From positions 186,001-250,000 of the forward strand of contig NZ_SLWS01000003.1 of NCBI RefSeq assembly GCF_004345645.1: a DNA stretch of 64,000 bases, written 5' to 3'. The stretch comes from Actinocrispum wychmicini. Its GTDB lineage: Bacteria > Actinomycetota > Actinomycetes > Mycobacteriales > Pseudonocardiaceae. Made by a program: the position numbers and the translations under genes. Within the stretch, counting starts at the first letter, position 1; every line of letters starts with the position of its first letter. The notes under the pieces are model-generated. The model made no database searches. It saw only the letters and a program-made list of their open reading frames with translations, and was not told the DNA's origin. This document shows positions 16,951 through 25,185 of this stretch, one piece after another.

Positions 16951-17951
16951 GACACCGGCTCCAACCGGTGTCCGGCCCGCCGCATCACCAGCAGGAACAT
17001 CGGTACGCCAAGGAAGGCGGTGACCACGCCGACCGGCAGCTCGGCCGGTGCGATCACGATCCTGGCCAGCACGTCCGCCCAGACTAGGAAGCACGCGCCG
17101 AGCACCGCGGTGACCGGCAACATCCGGCGATGGTCGGCGCCGACCAGCATCCGCGCCAGGTGTCCGGTGATCAGTCCCACGAACCCGATCCCACCGGACA
17201 CCGCGACCACGGTCCCGGTGAGCAAAGTGGTCAGGATCAGCAGCCGCCACCGCAGCCGGACCGCGTCGACACCCAGTGCGGCGGAGGCGTCGTCGCCCAG
17301 AACGAGCACGTTCATCCGCCGCGCGGTCGCCAACAGCACGACGATCGCGGCTACGAGGACGAGCGCCGGAATCGGCAAGGACTCCCACTGGGTGCCGGAC
17401 AGTCCGCCGAGCAGCCAGAAGATGATCTGCTGCTGCGCCGCGGTGTCGTTCGTCCGTGCCAGCATGAACGACGTGATGCCGCTGAACAGGTACGCGCACG
17501 CCACGCCGACCAACACCAATCGCAGCGGCTGCAACCGTCCTCGCTGTTGCGCCATCGCCAGGACGACGACCATCGCCAGCGTGGCTCCCGCGAAGGCCGC
17601 CAACGGCAGCGTGACGACGCCCAACAGAGCCGAACCGCTCGTCAGCACGATCACCGCGCCGACGGACGCGCCCGACGACAACCCGAGCAGATGCGGATCC
17701 GCGACCGGGTTCCGCACGACCGTCTGCACCACGGCACCGGCCACGGCGAGCCCGGCGCCGACGACCGCCGCCATCAGCACCCGGGGCACCCGCAACCGCC
17801 AGACGATCAGGTCGGTCGGGCCGTGCCCGCCGCCTCCGCCCAGCCGGTCCACGATGATCCGGACCACCTCGCCCACGGGCACGCCGACCGGTCCGATCCC
17901 GATCGCCACCAGGACCGAGACGACGAGAGCCACCCCCAACGCGGTCCTCAT
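16947..17951 (-). CDS. Metal-chelate ABC transporter permease (FecCD family)
   Basis: A 334-residue inner-membrane permease with about nine or ten helices and the FecCD signatures WRLRVPRVLMAAVVGAGLAV and GSALLGVVTLPLAAFAG. The ATPase coupling loop region GFVGLITGHLARMLVG has the usual Gly. It starts at an ATG overlapping the TGA of the binding-protein gene (17948-17951). The frame is open further upstream, but that extension antisenses the binding protein and is not used. Confidence 0.94.
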   Translation of the reverse strand: MRTALGVALVVSVLVAIGIGPVGVPVGEVVRIIVDRLGGGGGHGPTDLIVWRLRVPRVLMAAVVGAGLAVAGAVVQTVVRNPVADPHLLGLSSGASVGAVIVLTSGSALLGVVTLPLAAFAGATLAMVVVLAMAQQRGRLQPLRLVLVGVACAYLFSGITSFMLARTNDTAAQQQIIFWLLGGLSGTQWESLPIPALVLVAAIVVLLATARRMNVLVLGDDASAALGVDAVRLRWRLLILTTLLTGTVVAVSGGIGFVGLITGHLARMLVGADHRRMLPVTAVLGACFLVWADVLARIVIAPAELPVGVVTAFLGVPMFLLVMRRAGHRLEPVS

Positions 17952-18922
17952 CCGCGCAACCCGGCGGCGATCTGTTCCAGTCCGTCGATGGTCAACGGCG
18001 TGGGGAAGCCGACGACGTACTGCGAGGTCGACAGGATCCGCCTGTCGCGGACCGCGCTGGTCGTAGCCAGCAGCGGGTTCGCGGAGATCTGGTCGACCAA
18101 CTCCCGGCCGGTGGCCTTGGCGAAGCTGAGGTCGGTCACCACCCAGATCACCTGCGGGTCGAGTGCCGCGATCTTTTCCGGGGACACGTCGGCGTGCATC
18201 GACGGCACCTCGTCGAACACGTTGACCCCGCCGGCGAGGTGGATCAACGCGTTCACCGGGGTCGCGCCGCCGAGCGCCTTCACCGGTTGCCCGACCACCG
18301 GGTTGTCGGCCAGCGCCAACACTCGCGTCCGCGGGCCCGCCTTCGCCCGTACCGTGTCCTCGCGGGCCTTCAGCTCCCGGATGACCTGGTCGGCACGGTC
18401 GGCGACCTGGAAGACCCGGCCGACCCTGGCCAGGTAGTCGTACATCGCGGACAGGTCGGTCATCGGCCCGGCCTTCGTGTTGACGCACGCGGCGACGCCG
18501 GGCGCCTTCATGGCCGCCAGGTCCGCCTCGGTCGGCGTGCCAGGCGGGCCGCCGAAGTCGGGAAACCCGGTCAACACCACGTCCGGTGCGAGCGCCGCCA
18601 CGCTTTCGGTGCTGGGTATCTTGTCCGTGATCACGGGCACGGTCGCCAACTGCCCGCGGAACGGCTCCTGCTCGGCCCTGACCGGTCCGGCGAAGCCGGT
18701 GCCCACGATCCGGTCGGCCAGTCCGAGCCGGGCCATCACCTGCGCGGCCCACCCGTCGATCGTGACCGCCCGCGCCGGGACGGCCGCGAACGTGATGTCC
18801 TTGCCCTGACAGTCCTTGACCGTGACCGAACCGGCGGACGGCTGCGATGACGCCGTCCCGCAACCGGCCACGCCCGCGAGTACCAGGACGGCGGTCACCG
18901 TCCAGCGGGCGCGCACAGACAT
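17948..18922 (-). CDS. Metal-chelate ABC transporter lipoprotein (FecB/BtuF-like)
   Basis: A 324-residue substrate-binding lipoprotein. The signal peptide MSVRARWTVTAVLVLAGVAG ends in a lipobox (VAGC), so the Cys is lipidated at the outer face of the membrane. The mature protein is a Fe3+-siderophore/B12-type binding fold (RAVTIDGWAAQVMARLGLAD, ALAPDVVLTGFPDFGG). ATG at 18922 is preferred to the ATG 15 codons upstream, because GAAAGG lies 9 bases before it and the signal peptide then starts correctly. It is first in the operon binding protein-permease-ATPase-GlxA. The ligand is unknown; the copper genes across the divergent region make a metal chelate plausible. Confidence 0.92.
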   Translation of the reverse strand: MSVRARWTVTAVLVLAGVAGCGTASSQPSAGSVTVKDCQGKDITFAAVPARAVTIDGWAAQVMARLGLADRIVGTGFAGPVRAEQEPFRGQLATVPVITDKIPSTESVAALAPDVVLTGFPDFGGPPGTPTEADLAAMKAPGVAACVNTKAGPMTDLSAMYDYLARVGRVFQVADRADQVIRELKAREDTVRAKAGPRTRVLALADNPVVGQPVKALGGATPVNALIHLAGGVNVFDEVPSMHADVSPEKIAALDPQVIWVVTDLSFAKATGRELVDQISANPLLATTSAVRDRRILSTSQYVVGFPTPLTIDGLEQIAAGLRG

Positions 18923-19176
18923 CGATGACTGCCTTTCGAGATGTTGCCGAGTTCTCACCGTCCCCATCAGATCCGCGTTCGCGGGCGCGGAGGAGTGGCC
19001 GGTGGGTCAACATCCACCCGATTTCAGCCATGCCCACGAGCCCACCTCCATACAATCAGTCGGCCGGAAACCCGCGGAAGTTCCGGGCGCTCGGGTGACG
19101 AAGATCGCGGGAACCGATCGCCGCCACCGGCCGACCATCTGTCTCGAACGAAGTCGCCGATCGGGAGGTTTCCCAG

Positions 19177-19347
19177 GTGAGCACGCGCTTCGAGGACACC
19201 ACCAGAGGACGGCTGCTGCTGTTCGGGGCGGTACTGGCGTTCGTGTTCGTGGTGAGCTGGATGTTCGGCAACGCGTTCGCGCCCGCGAACACACCGACGA
19301 ACCCGCGCCCCGCCACCACCGGCCGGCAGCACCCAGGTGGACACTGA
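19177..19347 (+). CDS. Small single-pass membrane protein upstream of Cu+-ATPase
   Basis: A 56-residue protein: short polar N-terminus, one transmembrane helix (LLLFGAVLAFVFVVSWMFGN) and a Pro/Thr-rich tail ending in HPGGH. It starts at a GTG with GGGAGG 8 bases upstream. Its stop overlaps the ATPase start (TGATG, sharing base 19347), so the two are coupled. It may be a small subunit or metal-passing partner of the ATPase, with the tail His residues as possible ligands. I recognise no family. Confidence 0.72.
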   Translation: MSTRFEDTTRGRLLLFGAVLAFVFVVSWMFGNAFAPANTPTNPRPATTGRQHPGGH

Positions 19348-21545
19348 TGACGTCGGTACAGCCGGAACAGGCGCTCGAACTGGTCGTCGGCGGGATGACG
19401 TGCGCCGCGTGCGCGGCCCGGGTCGAACGCAAGCTGAACAAACTCGACGGTGTCCGGGCGACGGTCAACTACGCCACGGCAAAGGCCGACGTGCGCGGGC
19501 CCGAGCGACTGTCGCCCGAGGACGTCATCCGGGTGATCGAGGCCGCCGGCTACACCGCGGAACTGCCTCGCCCGCCCGCCGCGGAGAAGCCTGCCGCCGA
19601 GCCGGATCCGTTGCGCCGGCGGGTGATCGTGGCCGCCGTGCTGGCTGTCCCGGTCATCGCGCTCGGGATGGTGCACGCCTGGCATTTCCCGTACTGGCAG
19701 TGGCTGTCGCTGGTGCTCGCCGCCCCGGTCGCGGTGTGGGGAGCGTGGCCGTTCCACCGTGCGGCGTGGCGCAATCTGCGGCACGGCACCGCGACCATGG
19801 ACACGCTCGTGTCGGTCGGTGTCACCGCCGCGTTCCTCTGGTCGGTCGGCGGGTTGGTGTTCGGCGACAGCGGCGAGATCTACCTCGAAGTGGCCGCTGG
19901 CGTGACGTTGTTCATCCTATGTGGCCGGTACATGGAAGGCCGGGCGCGCAGGCAGGCCGGCGCCGCGTTGCGGGCGTTGCTCGAACTCGGTTCGAAGGAC
20001 GTGGCCATCCTGCGCGACGGACGCGAACACCGTGCCCCCATTGAAGAACTGCGCGTGGGCGACCGTTTTGTCGTGCGTCCAGGGGAACGGGTCGCGACCG
20101 ACGGCGTGGTGGTGGACGGCGGTTCGGCCGTCGACCTGAGCACGGTGACCGGTGAGACCGTTCCCGTGGAGGTGTCGCCGGGCACTGAGGTGATTGGCGC
20201 GACCGTGAACGTGAGCGGCCGGTTGGTGGTGCGTGCCACCCGGGTCGGCGCCGACACGCAGTTGGCGCGGATGACCAAGGTGGTCGAACGCGCCCAGACC
20301 GGCAAGGCGGCGGCGCAACGGCTCGCCGACAAGGTCGCAGCGGTGTTCGTGCCGGTCGTCATCACGCTCGCGGTGGGGACGTTCGGATTCTGGCTCGGAT
20401 ACAGTCCCGATCCGGCCGAGGCGGTCACCGCCGCCGTGGCGGTGTTGATCATCGCGTGCCCGTGCGCGGTCGGCCTGGCCACGCCGACCGCCCTGCTCGT
20501 CGGGACCGGTCGGGGCGCGCAGCTGGGTGTCCTGGTCAAAGGCCCCGAGGTGCTGGAGTCCGCGCGCAAGGTGGACACGATCGTGCTCGACAAGACAGGC
20601 ACGGTCACCACCGGTCGGATGACCGTCACGTCGGTGCACACCGAGGCGGCCGAGGAGGACGTGCTGCGGCTGGCCGGGAGTGTGGAGGAGGCGTCCGACC
20701 ACCCGATCGGCGCGGCGATCGCCACCACCGCGGTCCGCCGGCTCGGCGAACTCCCCACGGTACAAGGCTTTCACTCGATCCACGGATGCGGTGTGCGGGG
20801 AGTCGTCGACGGACACACGGTCCTGGTCGGGCGGACGGAGTTGCTCGTCCGACACGGCGTCACGGTGCCCGAAGACCTTGGTAACGCGAAGGAAGCCGCT
20901 GAACTCACCGGCCGTACCACGGTTCTCGTCGCATGGGACGGCGTCGCCCGCGCGGTGATCGTCGTCTCGGACACGCTACGGCCTTCGTCGGCGCAGGCAG
21001 TCCGTGACCTGCGCGCGCTGAAGTTGCGACCGGTGTTGCTGACCGGCGACAACGAGACCGTCGCGCGTGCGGTCGCGAACGAACTCGGCATCGACGACGT
21101 CATCGCGGGTGTCGACCCGGCGGGCAAGGTCGCGGCGATCGAACGGCTTCAGCGGGACGGGCACGTCGTCGCCATGGTCGGGGACGGGGTCAACGACGCC
21201 GCCGCGCTCGCCACATCGGATCTCGGCCTGTCGATGGGTACGGGCACGGACGCGGCGATCGAAGCGGGCGACATCTCCCTCGTCCGTGGTGACCTGCTCG
21301 CGGCCGTGGACGCGGTCCGGCTGTCCCGGCGCATCTTCACCACGATCCGCGCCAACCTGTGCTGGGCGTTCGGCTACAACCTGGCCGTCCTGCCCATCGC
21401 GGCGGCCGGCCTGCTCAACCCCATGATCGCGGGCGCGGCCATGGCGTTCTCCAGCTTCGCCGTGGTCGGCAACAGCCTCCGGTTGGGTCGGCTCAGATCG
21501 CGGACCGGCGGCCACGCGGCCGGTCGGTCTCGTGCATCGAGCTGA
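19347..21545 (+). CDS. copA: Cu+-transporting P1B-type ATPase
   Basis: A 732-residue P-type ATPase. It has one N-terminal heavy-metal domain (GGMTCAACAARVER), membrane helices, the actuator TGETVPVEV, the intramembrane ion site CPC (ACPCAVGLATPTAL), phosphorylation motif DKTGTVTTG, the HP motif DHPIGAAI and hinge GDGVNDAAAL. The CPC and HMA set indicate Cu+ (or Ag+). The start is the ATG in the TGATG overlap with the small membrane gene; a longer upstream frame is noise. The last 53 bases overlap the convergent sigma-factor gene. It could export excess copper or load a secreted cuproenzyme, as mycobacterial CtpA/CtpB types do. Confidence 0.95.
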   Translation: MTSVQPEQALELVVGGMTCAACAARVERKLNKLDGVRATVNYATAKADVRGPERLSPEDVIRVIEAAGYTAELPRPPAAEKPAAEPDPLRRRVIVAAVLAVPVIALGMVHAWHFPYWQWLSLVLAAPVAVWGAWPFHRAAWRNLRHGTATMDTLVSVGVTAAFLWSVGGLVFGDSGEIYLEVAAGVTLFILCGRYMEGRARRQAGAALRALLELGSKDVAILRDGREHRAPIEELRVGDRFVVRPGERVATDGVVVDGGSAVDLSTVTGETVPVEVSPGTEVIGATVNVSGRLVVRATRVGADTQLARMTKVVERAQTGKAAAQRLADKVAAVFVPVVITLAVGTFGFWLGYSPDPAEAVTAAVAVLIIACPCAVGLATPTALLVGTGRGAQLGVLVKGPEVLESARKVDTIVLDKTGTVTTGRMTVTSVHTEAAEEDVLRLAGSVEEASDHPIGAAIATTAVRRLGELPTVQGFHSIHGCGVRGVVDGHTVLVGRTELLVRHGVTVPEDLGNAKEAAELTGRTTVLVAWDGVARAVIVVSDTLRPSSAQAVRDLRALKLRPVLLTGDNETVARAVANELGIDDVIAGVDPAGKVAAIERLQRDGHVVAMVGDGVNDAAALATSDLGLSMGTGTDAAIEAGDISLVRGDLLAAVDAVRLSRRIFTTIRANLCWAFGYNLAVLPIAAAGLLNPMIAGAAMAFSSFAVVGNSLRLGRLRSRTGGHAAGRSRASS

Positions 21546-22071
21546 TCAGGTCGTCGCGGGCCCGAGCCACCCGGGACCGGATCGTCCCCACCGGACAGTC
21601 ACAGATCTCCGCCGCCTCCGCGTACGACAGGCCCAGGGCCTGGGTGAGCACGAACGCCTCCCGCCGGTCGTCGTCCAACGCGCGGATCAGTTCGCCGATG
21701 ACGACGCCTTCCTCGAACCGCGTGGGGCTGGGCTGGGCCTGCTCCGCGGCCGCCTGCCAGTCGGCGACGTCCGCGCGGCGCGGCCGGGCCTGCTTGGCGC
21801 GGATGTGGTCGACCACCACCCGGCGGGCGATCGACAGCAGCCAGGTCCGGGCGGACGACCGGCCTTCGAACCTGACCAGGCTGCTCAGTGCCCTGAGGTA
21901 CGTCTCCTGGGTGAGGTCGTCGGCCAGTTGGGTGTCGGCGAGGTGGGCGGCGTAGCGCCAGACGTCGTGCTGGGTCGCGCGGACGAACCGCTCCAGCGCG
22001 GCACGGTCACCGCGCCGGGCGGCGAACGCCCATCGGGTGATCTCGTCGTCGCTCGTTCGTGACCGGCTCAC
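21493..22071 (-). CDS. sigC: ECF sigma factor, SigC-like
   Basis: A 192-residue extracytoplasmic-function sigma factor. Region 2 spans about residues 20-90 (FVRATQHDVWRYAAHL, DDLTQETYLRAL) and region 4 about 125-180 (ALGLSYAEAAEICDCPVGTI). The N-terminus SDDEITRWAFAARRGDRAAL recalls mycobacterial SigC, which is tied to copper acquisition in that genus (established for M. tuberculosis; transfer here is inference). GTG at 22071 is chosen to match that N-terminus; GTG 22080 and TTG 22092 are possible and none has a ribosome site, so a leaderless message is likely. No anti-sigma gene is adjacent. Confidence 0.88.
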   Translation of the reverse strand: MSRSRTSDDEITRWAFAARRGDRAALERFVRATQHDVWRYAAHLADTQLADDLTQETYLRALSSLVRFEGRSSARTWLLSIARRVVVDHIRAKQARPRRADVADWQAAAEQAQPSPTRFEEGVVIGELIRALDDDRREAFVLTQALGLSYAEAAEICDCPVGTIRSRVARARDDLISSMHETDRPRGRRSAI

Positions 22072-22113
22072 AAGTACCACAAGGTAGCGCAATGGTCGTT
22101 TGACCGCGATGAA

Positions 22114-22136
22114 GGCCCGTTCACGGTGAACGGGCC
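22114..22136 (-). terminator. Terminator hairpin after the zinc-ribbon gene
   Basis: GGCCCGTTCAC and GTGAACGGGCC are exact complements around one G, giving an 11-bp stem 10 bases beyond the zinc-ribbon stop on the minus strand. It closes the repressor-exporter-zinc-ribbon operon and insulates the sigma gene. Confidence 0.8.
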
Positions 22137-22146
22137 CGCATCACGG

Positions 22147-22407
22147 TCAGTGGTGGCCGCCGCCACCGAACATGCCGCCCCAGCCGCCGCGGCGTCCGCC
22201 GTGTTTGCCGGGGCGCTGGTAGTCGGGGTACTGCTGCGGCTGCTGGTACGCGGGCGGTCCGGTCTGCCGCTCGCTGGCCAGGATCTGGTCGAGACCACCG
22301 GCGGGGAGCAGGGTCGCCTCGCACGTCGGGCAGACCTGCAGGGGCACGCCGCTGCGCCGAAAGGTGGTCATCCGGTCGCCGTCAGTTGGGCAGAGGATGT
22401 CGTTCAC
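22147..22407 (-). CDS. Small zinc-ribbon (TFIIB-type) protein with Gly/His-rich tail
   Basis: An 86-residue protein. The N-terminus CPTDGDRMTTFRRSGVPLQV followed by CPTCEATLLPAGGLDQIL is the zf-TFIIB pattern (CPxD and CPxC pairs). Next comes a Tyr/Gln/Pro-rich linker and a Gly-rich, HH-terminated tail. It starts at a GTG 12 bases after the CDF gene, with AAGGGA upstream. Being last in a metal-efflux operon, with extra His residues, it may buffer or deliver zinc. That role is inferred from context only. Confidence 0.8.
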   Translation of the reverse strand: MNDILCPTDGDRMTTFRRSGVPLQVCPTCEATLLPAGGLDQILASERQTGPPAYQQPQQYPDYQRPGKHGGRRGGWGGMFGGGGHH

Positions 22408-22419
22408 AGTTGGTTCCCT

Positions 22420-23280
22420 TCACTGGTGCTGCGGGCAGGCGGGGCGCCGGCCCGATTCGATGTGGAATGACGCGTGGGCGATGCCGAACCGGTCGGCTAC
22501 GGCCGTGGTCAGCCGGTCGAGCAGGCCGTCGTCCGCGCCGGCCACCACGTGCGCGGTCATCACCGGGGTGCCTGAGGTGATGGTCCACACGTGCAGGTCG
22601 TGCACGTCCCGTACGCCGGGTTCGGTCGTCAGCGCGCGCCGGACCTCGGCCAGGTCAAGGCCTTTCGGCACGGCCTCCAGCAGCACGTTGACCGCTTCGC
22701 GGAGCAGCACCCACGCCCTCGGCAGGATGGCCAGCCCGATGAGCGCGGACGCGATGGCGTCGGCCCGTTGGAACCCGGTGAACATGATCACCAGGGACGC
22801 CACCGCGGTGGTGATGGCGGCCAGCGCGTCGCTGAGGACCTCAAGGAACGCGGCGCGTACGTTGAGTGACTGTCCTTTCGCGCCGCGTAGCAGGAACACG
22901 GACGTGGTCATGCCGGCGCTGGCGATCAGGGCGACGACCAGCATCCCGCCGGACGCGACCTCCGGCGGTTCGACGAACCGCTGGGCCGCCTTGACCAGGA
23001 TGGTGATGCCGATGCCGAACACCAGGACGCCGTTGATGGTGGCGGCCAGCATCTCCGCGCGTTGCCAGCCGAAGGTGTACCTGCTGGTCGCCGGCCGCCC
23101 GGCCAGCACGACCGCGATCAACGCCATCAGCACGCCGAGCGAGTCGACCGCCAGGTGGCCGGCGTCGGCCAGCAACGCCAGCGACCCGGTCCACAGGCCG
23201 CCGACCACCTCGATCGCGATGACGCCGGCCGAGATGCACAGCACCAGCGCCAGCCGGCGGCGCTGAATCTCCCTGGTCAT
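22420..23280 (-). CDS. Cation diffusion facilitator (CzcD/ZitB-like metal exporter)
   Basis: A 286-residue CDF antiporter with six helices. The metal sites are visible: HLAVD in helix II (LLADAGHLAVDSLGVL) and the equivalent LEVLSDALAAI in helix V, matching the HxxxD/DxxxD pattern of Zn/Cd/Co exporters. The C-terminal cytoplasmic domain has DVHDLHVWTITSG and ends in ASFHIESGRR. The ATG at 23280 overlaps the TGA of the repressor gene (ATGA), so repressor and exporter are co-translated. The true start is not the longer upstream frame, which antisenses nothing real and crosses the repressor. Confidence 0.93.
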   Translation of the reverse strand: MTREIQRRRLALVLCISAGVIAIEVVGGLWTGSLALLADAGHLAVDSLGVLMALIAVVLAGRPATSRYTFGWQRAEMLAATINGVLVFGIGITILVKAAQRFVEPPEVASGGMLVVALIASAGMTTSVFLLRGAKGQSLNVRAAFLEVLSDALAAITTAVASLVIMFTGFQRADAIASALIGLAILPRAWVLLREAVNVLLEAVPKGLDLAEVRRALTTEPGVRDVHDLHVWTITSGTPVMTAHVVAGADDGLLDRLTTAVADRFGIAHASFHIESGRRPACPQHQ

Positions 23281-23588
23281 GACGGCTCGTGCCCGTGACT
23301 GACGGTCAACGTCAGCCCGGCGATGTCGGTGATGGCGTGCTGGATCCGCTCGTCGCGCAGCGCGTAACGGGCGCGCCGGCCTTCGTGCGTGACGGTCACG
23401 ATCCCGCACTCGCGCAGGCACAGCAGGTGGTTGGACACGTTCTGCCTGGTGGTGCCCAACGTCTCGGCCAGTTCGGCCGGGTACGCCGGGCCGGGCAGCA
23501 ACGCCAGGAGCAGTCGGCACCTGGTCCGGTCGGACAGCGCCTTGCCCAGGCGGACCAGCGCGTCCAGGTGGGTCTCGGTCTCCGTCAT
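23277..23588 (-). CDS. cmtR: ArsR/SmtB family metal repressor, CmtR-like
   Basis: A 103-residue winged-helix repressor. The recognition helix segment TRQNVSNHLLCLRECGIV keeps the two Cys of the Cd/Pb-binding CLxxC site known from mycobacterial CmtR (Cys57 and Cys61 there). The third CmtR ligand, a C-terminal Cys, is absent; the tail SHGHEPS offers His instead, so the metal preference may have shifted, for example toward zinc. ATG at 23588 is chosen over an upstream start because the operator at 23601-23618 lies just before it. It should release the operon for the CDF exporter when metal binds. Confidence 0.88.
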   Translation of the reverse strand: MTETETHLDALVRLGKALSDRTRCRLLLALLPGPAYPAELAETLGTTRQNVSNHLLCLRECGIVTVTHEGRRARYALRDERIQHAITDIAGLTLTVSHGHEPS

Positions 23589-23600
23589 GCGTTCAGTTTG

Positions 23601-23618
23601 ATACAGCACTCGCTGTAT
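23601..23618. promoter_or_regulatory. ArsR/CmtR operator
   Basis: ATACAGC-ACTC-GCTGTAT is a perfect dyad with 7-base arms, 13 bases upstream of the repressor start, with a further half-site GCTGTA near 23631. Position and form fit autoregulation by the adjacent CmtR-like repressor. Confidence 0.85.
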
Positions 23619-23652
23619 TGTCAAGTCGTCGCTGTACTGTTTCTGGTAGCGG

Positions 23653-24522
23653 TCAGCGGGTCCCCGTGAAGACCGTCGTGGCGGAGAGCAGGAACGCGTC
23701 CGGCCGCCGCAGGATCCCCTCGGGTGCGTCCGGGTCGATCAGCACGTCGAGCGTGGCGAGGTCGGCCGCGTCCAGGGACTCGTTCAGGCCGGTCCGCATC
23801 CGGGTCAGGTGGTCGTGCAGGAACGAGCGGGCCGTGTCGCCCAGTGGGGCCCGCAGATCGAGGAGGTACGTGAACGTGCCGACGTCCTTGAGTCCGGCGC
23901 GGGTGAACATCGCGGGCCAGTCCTCGATCACGGACGTGCTGTTGGGCAGTTCCGACCGCATGGTCTGGAACCACCGCGCCTCCTCGGCGTCGAGCCTGGC
24001 TTGCAGGCCGGGTACGCCGATGCCGATGTCACGCGGGAGGAACCGCATCGGCAGGCCGCCTTCGGCCACGGCGAGCATTCCGCCAGGGGTCAACAGGTCG
24101 GCGAGGCCGGCCAGGGCCGCCTGTTGATCGCCGAGGTGGTGCACGACCCGGCTGCTCCAGATGACATCCGCGGTGCCGAGGCCGGTCAGTCCCTCGGGCA
24201 GTTCGGTGTGGTGGACAGTCACCCGGTCGCCGACGCCGAGCCGTCCGGCCCGTGTCCGGGCGCGGTCCAGCAACGCGGGTGTGCCGTCCACGGCCACGGT
24301 CTCGGCGCCTGGGAAAGCCTCGGCGAGCACGCAGGTCATCACCCCGGGTCCGCTGCCGACATCGAGCACGCGCCGGACCTGTTTCTCCGCGCCGAGCAGC
24401 TCCTTGAGGCGGGCCGCGGTGCGCCGGAGGACCGGGAGCTGCAGCTCGCCGTTGTTCTCCAGGTGGGTGGCCATGGCCTCCCAGTCGATGGTGTCCGGGT
24501 GCGAGTGCGCTGTGTGGCTCAT
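23653..24522 (-). CDS. Class I SAM-dependent methyltransferase
   Basis: A 289-residue methyltransferase with SAM motif I VLDVGSGPGVMTCVLAEAFP, the acidic end of beta-2 in VAVDGTPALLDRAR, and motif II WSSRVVHHLGD. The His-rich start MSHTAHSHPD and a C-terminal helical cap suggest a small-molecule O- or C-methyltransferase; the acceptor is unknown. It is divergent from the XRE-cupin regulator, with a perfect inverted repeat between them (24554-24569), so it is the likely regulated target. It ends 64 bases before the CmtR-like gene but is probably not in that operon, since the metal operator separates them. Confidence 0.88.
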   Translation of the reverse strand: MSHTAHSHPDTIDWEAMATHLENNGELQLPVLRRTAARLKELLGAEKQVRRVLDVGSGPGVMTCVLAEAFPGAETVAVDGTPALLDRARTRAGRLGVGDRVTVHHTELPEGLTGLGTADVIWSSRVVHHLGDQQAALAGLADLLTPGGMLAVAEGGLPMRFLPRDIGIGVPGLQARLDAEEARWFQTMRSELPNSTSVIEDWPAMFTRAGLKDVGTFTYLLDLRAPLGDTARSFLHDHLTRMRTGLNESLDAADLATLDVLIDPDAPEGILRRPDAFLLSATTVFTGTR

Positions 24523-24553
24523 GGCCGCAGGGTGCGGTGGGGGCGGCGGTTCT

Positions 24554-24569
24554 GGCAACTTTTGTTGCC
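24554..24569. promoter_or_regulatory. Operator for the XRE-cupin regulator
   Basis: GGCAAC-TTTT-GTTGCC is a perfect dyad in the 78-base gap between the divergent methyltransferase and XRE regulator genes, 31 bases before the regulator start. It is the only strong dyad there, so it is the best candidate site. Confidence 0.75.
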
Positions 24570-24600
24570 GATTCCGGGACAACTGAGGTGAACTGGACCG

Positions 24601-25182
24601 ATGGACGACCCACCGCCGTACCAAGAGGTCCTGGACGAGGTCGCGCCGCGGCTGCGACGGCTGCGTGTGCAACGTGGCTTCACCCTGGCCGCGTTGGCCG
24701 AGGCGACCGGCATCTCCAAGAGCACCCTGTCCCGACTGGAGTCCGGCCAGCGCCGGCCCAGCCTGGAACTGCTGCTGCCGCTGGCCGCCGCGTACCGGGT
24801 ACCGCTGGACGACCTGGTCGGCGCCCCTGAGGTGGGCGACCCGCGGGTCCAACTGAAGCCCCGCAGGACGCCGCACGGGTCGGTGATCCCGCTGAGCCGT
24901 GGACCGGGGCCGCTGCAGGCGTACAAGATGGTCATTCACGACCGTCGCACCGAGCCGGATCTCCGTGTCCACGAGGGCTACGAGTGGCTGTACATCCTCG
25001 ACGGCAGGCTACGGCTCATCCTCGGCCAGCACGACCTGGTGCTCGGCCCCGGCGAGGCCGCCGAGTTCGACACCCGGACACCGCACTGGTTCAACAGCGC
25101 CGACGGGCGACCGGTCGAGGTCCTCAGCCTGTTCGGCAAGCAGGGGGAGCGAATGCACGTCCGCGCCAAGCCCGTCAAGTGA
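24601..25182 (+). CDS. XRE-family regulator with C-terminal cupin
   Basis: A 193-residue transcription factor: helix-turn-helix at about residues 15-70 (LRVQRGFTLAALAEATGISK, then STLSRLESGQRRPSLELL), and a cupin barrel at about 110-185 (VHEGYEWLYILDGRLRLILG, GEAAEFDTRTPHWF) that should bind a small ligand or metal. It is divergent from the methyltransferase and convergent with the SDR gene, with only 3 bases between their stops. It probably represses itself and the methyltransferase. Confidence 0.93.
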   Translation: MDDPPPYQEVLDEVAPRLRRLRVQRGFTLAALAEATGISKSTLSRLESGQRRPSLELLLPLAAAYRVPLDDLVGAPEVGDPRVQLKPRRTPHGSVIPLSRGPGPLQAYKMVIHDRRTEPDLRVHEGYEWLYILDGRLRLILGQHDLVLGPGEAAEFDTRTPHWFNSADGRPVEVLSLFGKQGERMHVRAKPVK

Positions 25183-25185
25183 CGG

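Noticed and set aside
17952..19055. Upstream extension of the ABC permease frame
   Set aside because: It is antisense-frame noise over the binding-protein gene. The ATGA overlap at 17948-17951 gives the real start.
18923..19176. Possible cobalamin riboswitch before the metal-chelate importer
   Set aside because: I looked for the B12-box and core elements on the minus strand and did not find them in order. A covariance-model search would settle it.
18816..19346. Longer N-terminus for the Cu+-ATPase
   Set aside because: The extension overlaps the binding-protein gene and the small membrane gene in another frame. The HMA domain begins right after the ATG at 19347.
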